DNA of 6,199 nt from Prevotella sp. UBA3208 (GTDB taxonomy: Bacteria > Bacteroidota > Bacteroidia > Bacteroidales > Bacteroidaceae), in contig DEWO01000092.1 of the NCBI GenBank assembly GCA_002363695.1, positions 1 to 6,199 on the forward strand, written 5' to 3'. The notes under the pieces are model-generated. The model was given only the letters and a program-made list of their open reading frames with translations, was not told where the DNA came from and made no database searches. Numbering within the stretch: the stretch's first letter is position 1; every line of letters starts with the position of its first letter. Position numbers and translations under genes: made by a program. Below are positions 1-5,703 of the stretch, in pieces.

Positions 1-1676
1 TCATGAAGGACCTGCACTTCCTGTCACGTGCCAGCATTGATGCTCACGTTGTTGACGAGTTCGGTTTCTGGTCGTTCATGCAACCTCAGGGTAAGGATAT
101 GCGTGGTATGGGTGAGGACTCTAACAACTACAACATCCACCTGTCTATCACCAACACGCTGAACTATATCAAGACCTTCAACAAGGTACACAATTTGAAT
201 GTGATGTTAGGTCAGGAGGCTCAGAAGACCATTCTGAAGGCTGCTTACCTGGCAGGCTCTAACTATCCTGTAGAGGATATGCCTCAGGTTCAGTTGGCTG
301 CAACTCCGAGTTCTGCATCGACAACCATGAACCGTTTGACGCTGGCTTCGTTCTTCGGTAATGTGGAGTACGACTATGCCAACAAGTACTATCTGTCTGC
401 CAGCCTCCGTACCGACGGTTCTTCACGCTTTGCCCAAGGTCACCGCTGGGGTACGTTCGCTTCTGTCGGTGCCAAGTACCGCATCTCTTCTGAGGACTTC
501 ATGCAGAGCACCAAGGACTGGTTGCAGAACCTGACCCTGCGTGCCTCTTACGGTTCGTCTGGTAACTCTGAGGTGGGTGACGTCTCTGTACCTGCCGGTG
601 GCTGGTATGCTGCCAAGGACCTCTACGGTTTTGGCTGGAACTACAACAGCCAGCCCGGTATGGCTTACGAGCAGATGGGTAATGACGACCTGCAGTGGGA
701 GCGCACCAAGAAGTTCAACATCGGTTTGGACGCAACGCTCTTCGGTCGCTTCAACCTGGAGTTCGACTACTATGTCCACAACACCACCGACATGGTGTTT
801 GCCGTTCCTGCTTCATACGCTATGGGTCTGACCTCTTACTATAAGAACATCGGTGAGTTGCAGAACAAGGGTATTGAGTTCACCCTCGGTGTGAACATCC
901 TGAAGAACAAGGACTGGAACTGGAATGTCAGCCTGAACGGTTCGCACAACAAGAACGAGGTGAAGAAACTCTCTACCGACCTGCCTATCGAGGGCACTTA
1001 CCAGATTACTGAGGTAGGACGTCCTATCTATCAGTTCAAGATGAGAGAGTATGCCGGTGTTGACCCTGAGACTGGTGAGGCCATGTGGTATCTGAACGAG
1101 GAAGGCAACGAGACCACCAAAGACTACAATGCTGCTGCTAAGCGCTATGTAGGCGACGCTAACCCCAGCTTCTACGGTGCATTCACCAACAACCTGACCT
1201 GGAAGGGCATCGACTTCTCATTCCAGCTGAACTACTCGTTCGGACGTAAGATTTATGGTAACAACCTGCGCTATGACGAGCAGATTGGCGGCTCGTTCGG
1301 CGAGAACTTTACTGAGTATGTTTATGAGAACCGTTGGCAGAAGCCCGGTGACGTCACAGACGTTCCCCGCCTGAATGTCGGCTATGGTCTCGGCTCTCTG
1401 AGCTCGCTGGCTAACTCGGCTTCAAGCCGCTTCCTGATGGATGGCAACTACGTCAAGCTGCGTAACATCACCCTCGGTTACACCTTCCCCTCTGAGTGGA
1501 CAGAGAAATTCTACGTCAGCCGTCTGAGAGTTTATGTACAGGCAGACAACCTCTACACATGGGGCTGCAAGAACTATCGTGGTTTCGATCCTGCCAGTGT
1601 CGGTGCAAACGGCGTACAGTGGTGGAACTTCCCACAGTCTCGTAATGTCGTATTCGGTGTGAATGTAAGTTTTTAA
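1..1676 (+). CDS. susC: SusC-family TonB-dependent outer-membrane transporter, C-terminal part (5' end outside window)
   Basis: This is the outer-membrane beta-barrel that, with its SusD lid, imports a ligand into the periplasm using TonB energy. The reading frame is open from the window edge (first full codon at base 3). The 557 visible residues are about the last 55-60% of a family that is usually near 1000 residues, so the signal peptide, carboxypeptidase-regulatory-like domain and plug are missing only because of the window boundary. Family landmarks are alternating aromatic barrel strands, 'LRTDGSSRF', 'ASYGSSGN', 'YYKNIGELQNKGIEF', 'YENRWQKPGD..DVPR', 'YVKLRNITLGY', 'QADNLYTW' and a final strand ending '..VFGVNVSF'. 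The terminal Phe is typical of the signal recognised by the BAM machinery. The stop lies 24 bp before susD, as expected for a co-transcribed pair. The transported ligand (glycan, peptide or other) cannot be inferred. The initial Met at base 3 is unlikely to be the real start. Confidence 0.96.
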   Translation, partial: MKDLHFLSRASIDAHVVDEFGFWSFMQPQGKDMRGMGEDSNNYNIHLSITNTLNYIKTFNKVHNLNVMLGQEAQKTILKAAYLAGSNYPVEDMPQVQLAATPSSASTTMNRLTLASFFGNVEYDYANKYYLSASLRTDGSSRFAQGHRWGTFASVGAKYRISSEDFMQSTKDWLQNLTLRASYGSSGNSEVGDVSVPAGGWYAAKDLYGFGWNYNSQPGMAYEQMGNDDLQWERTKKFNIGLDATLFGRFNLEFDYYVHNTTDMVFAVPASYAMGLTSYYKNIGELQNKGIEFTLGVNILKNKDWNWNVSLNGSHNKNEVKKLSTDLPIEGTYQITEVGRPIYQFKMREYAGVDPETGEAMWYLNEEGNETTKDYNAAAKRYVGDANPSFYGAFTNNLTWKGIDFSFQLNYSFGRKIYGNNLRYDEQIGGSFGENFTEYVYENRWQKPGDVTDVPRLNVGYGLGSLSSLANSASSRFLMDGNYVKLRNITLGYTFPSEWTEKFYVSRLRVYVQADNLYTWGCKNYRGFDPASVGANGVQWWNFPQSRNVVFGVNVSF

Positions 1677-1700
1677 TGAAACCAGAAAAAATAGAAGACA

Positions 1701-3110
1701 ATGAAAAATATTAAGATATTTGCAATAGGTGCAGCTTTGACTTTAGGTCTGGCTTCTTGTAGCGATTCCTACTTCAACCCAGACATGGACCAGAACAAGA
1801 CTTCTGAGACAGCCTTCAATACTGCACAGGATGTAAAGAACGGTGTGATAGGTACTTACTATGCACTGGGCAACTACCGTTTCTATGGAAACTATGTGGT
1901 GGCATTAGGTGATATGGCTGCTGACATTGCTACTGCCAGTTCATCAACGGGTCACTTCTTTGCCATTAATTCCTATGGTATCACAGACACCAATGGTGAA
2001 TTAGACGATATTTGGAACTATGGCTATAAGGTGATTGACCGTTCGACGCGTACCATCAACGGTGCAGAGAAGATTTTGGCTGCCGGTGTGACGGAAGACG
2101 AAGAGTATGCTATCAGTTCCTATCTCTCTCAGGCTTATGCACTGCGTGCACTGGGAACCTTCACGCTGACCAACATCTTCGGTCTGCCTTATCAGCCTGG
2201 TCAGGACAACAGCCAGCTGGGTGTTATCCTTGTGGTTGACAAACCCTATACCATCAACGACCAGGTTCATCGCTCCAGCGTGAAAGACTGCTATGCTCAG
2301 GTGCTCAGCGACATTGCCAAGGCCAAGGAGCTCTATGCCGGCGAAGATGAGATGAACGGTGTGCCTCAGTTCTATTTCAATCTGGCTGCCATCTACGCAC
2401 TGGAGGCTCGTGTAAACCTCTTCATGGGCAACTATGCTGCTGCCAAGGCTGCCGCTCAGGCTGCTATTGATGAGAGCGGTGCTGTGGGTGCTACGGCTGC
2501 CAACTACGTTTCGATGTGGTCGTCGAATGCAGTCTCTCCTGAGGACATCTTTACCATCAACAAGACCAACGATGACAACCTGTCAGCTAATGCACTCAAT
2601 ACGCTCTATGGTTCATACAAAGGCGGTCTGACTGATTTTACAAAAAGTAAGTTTGCGGATACTGACTACCGTGCAGGTGTCTTGAGCAACTATGCCTTCA
2701 AGTATTGTGGCCTGCCCACCGCTCAGGCCGTCAGCAATATCCCCGTCTTCCGTTTGTCGGAGATGTATCTGATTCTGGCCGAGTGTGAGGCTCAGTTAGG
2801 CAATATCGCTCAGGCTCAGGAGGCTCTGTTCTTCACGGCTGGCCGTGATGCCGCCATTGAGTCGGCAGACAAACTGCCTGCTACCAAGGATGAGCTGATG
2901 TCGTTCATCAGCGACGAGCGTGTTCGCGAACTCTATTTGGAGGGTCACCGCTGGTACGATGCACGTCGTCAGGGTCTGAAGATTACCGTGGCTACCACCA
3001 AGCAGAACTTTGACGTCGCCAAGTTCGTCTATCCTATTCCCGCTGCCGAGATCAATGCCGGCTACGGAACGGAGCAGAACACGGGCTGGGCTGACAATCT
3101 GCCTAAATAA
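1701..3110 (+). CDS. susD: SusD/RagB-family outer-membrane lipoprotein
   Basis: This is the surface lipoprotein that caps the SusC barrel and captures its ligand. It has 469 residues, slightly short for the family but intact. The N-terminus is a lipoprotein signal peptide: a Lys-containing start, a hydrophobic stretch, then lipobox L17-A18-S19-C20. Cys20 is followed by Ser-Asp, which loosely fits the acidic surface-export context of Bacteroidota lipoproteins. An N-terminal SusD-like region covers roughly residues 25-220, with helices rich in Ala and Leu ('SQAYALRALGTFTLTNIFG'). The RagB/SusD C-terminal domain follows, with 'FRLSEMYLILAECEAQLGN' (about 350-370), 'ISDERVRELYLEGHRWYDARR' (about 400-420) and the closing 'YPIPAAEINAG..QNTGW'. 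The start follows A-rich DNA 24 bp after the susC stop, without a Shine-Dalgarno sequence. The gene ends 25 bp before a strong hairpin terminator. The substrate is unknown; there is no glycoside hydrolase in the window to suggest one. Confidence 0.96.
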   Translation: MKNIKIFAIGAALTLGLASCSDSYFNPDMDQNKTSETAFNTAQDVKNGVIGTYYALGNYRFYGNYVVALGDMAADIATASSSTGHFFAINSYGITDTNGELDDIWNYGYKVIDRSTRTINGAEKILAAGVTEDEEYAISSYLSQAYALRALGTFTLTNIFGLPYQPGQDNSQLGVILVVDKPYTINDQVHRSSVKDCYAQVLSDIAKAKELYAGEDEMNGVPQFYFNLAAIYALEARVNLFMGNYAAAKAAAQAAIDESGAVGATAANYVSMWSSNAVSPEDIFTINKTNDDNLSANALNTLYGSYKGGLTDFTKSKFADTDYRAGVLSNYAFKYCGLPTAQAVSNIPVFRLSEMYLILAECEAQLGNIAQAQEALFFTAGRDAAIESADKLPATKDELMSFISDERVRELYLEGHRWYDARRQGLKITVATTKQNFDVAKFVYPIPAAEINAGYGTEQNTGWADNLPK

Positions 3111-3135
3111 GGCGTAAAATCTTACCATATTAATA

Positions 3136-3171
3136 GGGAGGCAGACCGTAGGGGGCTGCCTCTCTTTTTTT
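3136..3171 (+). terminator. Rho-independent terminator of the susCD operon
   Basis: GGGAGGCAG (3136-3144) pairs with CTGCCTCTC (3156-3164) over nine base pairs, one of them G-U, around an 11-nt loop. Seven T residues follow directly (3165-3171). It lies 25 bp after the susD stop and therefore separates the susCD transcript from the protease gene downstream. Confidence 0.9.
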
Positions 3172-3199
3172 GCTCCTAAGGAAAAGTTTCGGCGGGACG

Positions 3200-3378
3200 T
3201 TGGAAAAAAGAATTTTGCAGGTTGGATAATTTCTGTTCCCAACTTGGGTACTTATGTTCCCAAGTTGGAGACATGTGTTTCTAAGTTGGGTACATATGTT
3301 TCCAAGTTGGAAACATAAAATTCATAGGTAGGAAAAATAAAATCTGTAGGCAGGAAAAATAAAGTTTGCAGAGTTCGG
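3200..3378 (+). repeat. Degenerate palindromic tandem-repeat array, 21-22 bp period
   Basis: TTGG-type cores start at 3200, 3222, 3244, 3265, 3286, 3307, 3329 (TAGG), 3351 (CAGG) and more doubtfully 3374 (TTCGG), giving spacings of 22, 22, 21, 21, 21, 22, 22 and 23. The four central units (3235-3318) are exactly 21 bp each and share the pattern GTTYCCAAGTTGGRWACATA. The fourth contains the perfect odd-centred palindrome GTTTCCAAGTTGGAAAC (3298-3314), and the first contains CCCAACTTGGG. Units 7 and 8 (3325-3346 and 3347-3368) match each other at 19 of 22 positions but have drifted from the central units. Because the unit is palindromic, a second dyad (for example ACATATGT, 3292-3299) falls half-way between cores, giving a dyad about every 10.5 bp. 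With the terminator, this array accounts for most of the 305-bp gap between susD and the protease; no gene is seen there. Function unknown. Confidence 0.85.
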
Positions 3379-3396
3379 AGATTTTTCGTACCTTTG
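3365..3396 (+). promoter_or_regulatory. Bacteroidota-type promoter of the C10 protease gene
   Basis: The -33 element is TTTG (3365-3368) and the -7 element is TACCTTTG (3389-3396), a perfect TAnnTTTG, with a 20-bp spacer. Transcription probably starts near 3401-3405, leaving an A/T-rich leader of only about 10-15 nt before ATG at 3416. The -33 TTTG forms the last four bases of repeat unit 8 in the upstream array. Confidence 0.8.
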
Positions 3397-3415
3397 CACT
3401 CCAATAAATATTAAA

Positions 3416-5056
3416 ATGATGACAAAGAAAGCTCTTATACTGATAACGATTCTATGCATCGCCTTGTCTGCTGTGAATGCCCAGCAGCGTTCTTTCAGTG
3501 CCATGAAACGCATTGCCCAGGAGAAACTGGCATCGGACGATGTGAACCTGCTTGAAAACAGAGACGGACTGTGTGTCTACGGCAACGAGCGTGGGTTTGT
3601 CATTGTGAATCGTCAGGGAATGGGCGATGCAGTCATCGGATACTCCCATACTCCATACGACAAGAACCGGCTGCCCGACGGACTGAAGTGGTGGATGAAG
3701 GTGGCCGAAAGCAGCCTGCAGAGCTTGGACAACACAGCAGCCTCTGTGACTGCCAGAGCCGGCTATACCGTGGTAGAGCCTTTCGTCACCACGACGTGGA
3801 ATCAGGAAAAGCCTTACTATTACGAATGTCCCAAGAGCGGCAATGATTATTGTCCTACGGGCTGTGTGGCCACGACGCTGGCTCAGGTGCTGAACTACTA
3901 TCAGTATCCAGCGACGTCAGAGGGCACAGGTTCGTATTTCTTCAAGGGTAAAGAGGTTGAAAAGACCATCAATACCACCTATGACTGGGCGAACATGAAG
4001 AACAGCTACAAGTCGACAGAACTCCGTTTCTCTGCCCCTGTCAAGGCCGTTACGGACCTGATGCGCGACTGTGGCTATGCCACCCACATGACATACACTC
4101 TGGAAGGCAGTGGAACCGCTGACTATTATATGGCTCTTGCACTGAAGAATGTCTTCAGATACGACTCGTTGGCACTGAGGTATTACGACCGGTCCTTTTA
4201 TTCGGATGAGGAGTGGAAGTCGTTGGTGTATGGTGCACTCGAACAGAAGATGCCGGTTATGTTTGGCGGATATGACGAGGAGGCTTCTTATGGTCACGAG
4301 TTCCTGCTGTGTGGCATCGACAAGGACGGACTGGTGTATGTCAACTGGGGCTGGGGCGGAGACGGTGACGGGTACTTCGACCTCGATGTGCTGAAGATTA
4401 ATAAGGACAATGACTTCCGCTATAGTCAGTCGATAGTGCTTGGCACCAAACCGCAGCAGACGCCTGACGGGACAGACCGGTTTGAGTCGATGTGCGTGGC
4501 TGACAGCATTGACTACGAGGTGAATGACGAGAATATGCTTCAGATGAAGATGTATAGTTTGTACAACTACTCCATATTAGACTTTAATGGTACTATAGAC
4601 CTGGCCTTGCAAGACAAGTCTAATCCGCAAAATATGGCCTATGTCAGTCTGCTGAATACTCGCGATAAGGGCTACGGCAGTCTCCCGCCATTCTATGGCT
4701 TCATTTTCACTGACGAGAATGATGAGTTGCTCCCCATCCTCGTTGATGGCTTGAAAGACCTTGCTCCAGGTATTTATCGTATGTTCCTCACCAGTAAGGA
4801 AGAGCGCGACAGTGAGCGACAGGCGGTTAGGACGGAAGGGGGTGTCCAGTATGCAACACTCAAGAAACTTGCTGACGGGACACTGCTTGTCTCCAATGAG
4901 GATGTAGACGATATTAAGACTGGTATTCAGACCGTCCGAATGTCGCCAGAGGCAGAGCCTGACACAAAAGTCTATGACCTCAGCGGCCGACAGCATAGAA
5001 GCGCGATGCGTAGGAACATCTACGTGATTGACGGGAAGAAGGTGCTGAGTAAGTAG
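3416..5056 (+). CDS. Secreted C10-family (streptopain/interpain-like) cysteine protease precursor
   Basis: This is a papain-fold cysteine endopeptidase of MEROPS family C10, made as a secreted zymogen of 546 residues. Domains in order: a Sec signal peptide (about 1-22, cleavage after 'SAVNA'); a Spi-like pro-domain (about 23-110) with the typical '..GFVIVNRQG..DAVIGYS' and 'LPDGLKWWM'; the catalytic domain (about 116-350); a beta-rich region; and a basic tail (about 513-546). Active-site residues are present: Gln130 in 'WNQEKPYY' (probable oxyanion Gln), nucleophile Cys150 in 'PTGCVATTLAQVLNYY', His294 in 'YGHEFLLCGID', and Asn310-Trp311 in 'YVNWGWGGDGDGYF'. The last 34 residues, 'KVYDLSGRQ' through 'IYVIDGKKVLSK', resemble the short C-terminal tails of exported Bacteroidota proteins, some of which serve type IX secretion; whether it does so here is unproven. 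ATG codons at 3416 and 3419 are tandem, so either could start the protein. It has its own promoter and is unlikely to be read from susCD. Likely role: extracellular protein breakdown. Confidence 0.93.
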   Translation: MMTKKALILITILCIALSAVNAQQRSFSAMKRIAQEKLASDDVNLLENRDGLCVYGNERGFVIVNRQGMGDAVIGYSHTPYDKNRLPDGLKWWMKVAESSLQSLDNTAASVTARAGYTVVEPFVTTTWNQEKPYYYECPKSGNDYCPTGCVATTLAQVLNYYQYPATSEGTGSYFFKGKEVEKTINTTYDWANMKNSYKSTELRFSAPVKAVTDLMRDCGYATHMTYTLEGSGTADYYMALALKNVFRYDSLALRYYDRSFYSDEEWKSLVYGALEQKMPVMFGGYDEEASYGHEFLLCGIDKDGLVYVNWGWGGDGDGYFDLDVLKINKDNDFRYSQSIVLGTKPQQTPDGTDRFESMCVADSIDYEVNDENMLQMKMYSLYNYSILDFNGTIDLALQDKSNPQNMAYVSLLNTRDKGYGSLPPFYGFIFTDENDELLPILVDGLKDLAPGIYRMFLTSKEERDSERQAVRTEGGVQYATLKKLADGTLLVSNEDVDDIKTGIQTVRMSPEAEPDTKVYDLSGRQHRSAMRRNIYVIDGKKVLSK

Positions 5057-5073
5057 AGTAGTTTCTCTGCTAC
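5053..5073. other. Convergent gene junction with weak inverted repeat
   Basis: The protease and tadA stop codons are 13 bp apart and face each other. GTAGAG (5053-5058) can pair with CTCTGCTAC (5065-5073) to give about six base pairs with a bulge, spanning both stops, and T-rich sequence follows on the plus strand. It may act as a weak shared terminator. No other termination signal is visible between the genes, so their transcripts probably overlap at the 3' ends. Confidence 0.3.
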
Positions 5074-5522
5074 CGTTTCTGTTTGAAGAAGTCCTGCATG
5101 AGCTGGCGGCATTCCTCTTCTAAGATGCCGTCTGTCACACTGCACTTGGGATGCAGGGCACGGGGGGCGTAGGCGGTATAGCCCCGCTTCTCGTCACGAC
5201 AACCGTAGACAATGCGGGGTATCTGGCTCCACCCCAAGGCTCCGGCACACATCGTGCAGGGCTCTACGGTCACGTATAGGGTGCAGTCCGTCAGGTATTT
5301 CCCTCCTAATTCATTGGCTGCGGCGGTGATGGCCTGCATCTCGGCATGAGCCGTGACGTCGTGCAGTGTTTCCGTCAGGTTGTGGGCTCGGGCAATGACC
5401 CGGTCCTGACAAACCACAACGGCCCCAATGGGTATTTCGCCCTCGGCAAAGGCGGCCTGTGCTTCGGACAGGGCTTTGCGCATGTATTGTTCGTCGTTCT
5501 TTGAGAGTTGTTCGGGAGTCAT
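5070..5522 (-). CDS. tadA: tRNA-specific adenosine deaminase TadA
   Basis: This cytoplasmic zinc enzyme converts adenosine to inosine at the wobble position 34 of tRNA-Arg(ACG), allowing decoding of CGU, CGC and CGA. It has 150 residues, the normal length. Zinc and catalytic motifs are complete: His59-Ala-Glu61 ('TAHAEMQAI', with Glu61 the proton shuttle) and the cysteine pair Cys89/Cys92 in 'EPCTMCAGAL'. The N-terminal 'GEIPIGAVVV' and the 'YGCRDEKRGY' segment, containing the Asp equivalent to E. coli Asp108, are also TadA-specific and argue against a cytidine or guanine deaminase. The start at 5522 is preferred because residues 1-13 fit the usual N-terminal helix; Met14 is a possible shorter start. 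It is convergent with the protease gene (13-bp gap between stops) and divergent from birA. Confidence 0.95.
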   Translation of the reverse strand: MTPEQLSKNDEQYMRKALSEAQAAFAEGEIPIGAVVVCQDRVIARAHNLTETLHDVTAHAEMQAITAAANELGGKYLTDCTLYVTVEPCTMCAGALGWSQIPRIVYGCRDEKRGYTAYAPRALHPKCSVTDGILEEECRQLMQDFFKQKR

Positions 5523-5529
5523 AGTTTTT

Positions 5530-5566
5530 TCGATGTTTCGATGATTCGATGTTCCGATTTCATCGG
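5530..5566 (-). repeat. 8-bp tandem repeat plus short palindrome in the tadA leader
   Basis: Plus-strand units TCGATGTT (5530-5537), TCGATGAT (5538-5545) and TCGATGTT (5546-5553) are contiguous. They are followed by the perfect inverted repeat CCGAT-ttc-ATCGG (5554-5566), whose first half resembles a fourth unit. On the tadA strand the palindrome lies immediately after the -7 box and over the predicted transcription start, and the repeats fill the rest of the short leader up to within about 7 bp of the start codon. This could be a microsatellite of no function, or an operator or RNA hairpin. Confidence 0.65.
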
Positions 5567-5599
5567 CAAAGATAATAAAAAAATCACAAAAGTGGCAAG
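5567..5599 (-). promoter_or_regulatory. Probable tadA promoter
   Basis: Read on the minus strand, TATCTTTG (5574-5567) is a perfect TAnnTTTG -7 element. CTTG (5599-5596) lies 21 bp upstream and is an imperfect -33 element. Transcription would begin around 5560, giving a leader of about 35-40 nt. The imperfect -33 box lowers confidence. Confidence 0.5.
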
Positions 5600-5644
5600 T
5601 GATGGCGAATAAACTTCATAAAGCAGTGATAAAATGATGAAACA

Positions 5645-5676
5645 TTTGGATGTTTGGAAAATAATGCTTACTTTTG
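5645..5676 (+). promoter_or_regulatory. Bacteroidota-type promoter of birA
   Basis: TTTG (5645-5648) is followed after a 20-bp spacer by TACTTTTG (5669-5676), a perfect TAnnTTTG. The spacer length matches that of the protease promoter. The predicted start near 5683 leaves a purine-rich leader of about 20 nt before the birA ATG at 5704. A second TTTG at 5653-5656 would be only 12 bp from the -7 box and is too close to serve. Confidence 0.75.
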
Positions 5677-5703
5677 CGAAAAAGTACAAAAAAGGCACGG
5701 CTC

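Noticed and set aside
1..1676. SusC lacking its N-terminal half, as if it were a pseudogene
   Set aside because: The frame is open up to the window edge with no stop or frameshift, so the missing part is explained by the window boundary.
2796..3242. 148-residue open frame on the minus strand across the end of susD and its terminator
   Set aside because: It is antisense to conserved SusD motifs, runs through the terminator hairpin and has no recognisable domain; it is a shadow of the susD codon pattern.
3235..3318. Regularly spaced repeats that could suggest a small CRISPR array
   Set aside because: The units are contiguous 21-bp copies with no unique spacers between them, they are degenerate, and there is no cas gene or leader. 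It is a tandem palindromic repeat.
4577..4996. 139-residue open frame on the minus strand within the protease gene
   Set aside because: It lies wholly antisense to the protease C-terminal half, shows no family motif and has no promoter; judged a shadow.
5587..5590. Minus-strand TTTG as an alternative -33 element for tadA
   Set aside because: It lies only 12 bp from the -7 box, well short of the roughly 20-bp spacing seen at the other two promoters in the window.
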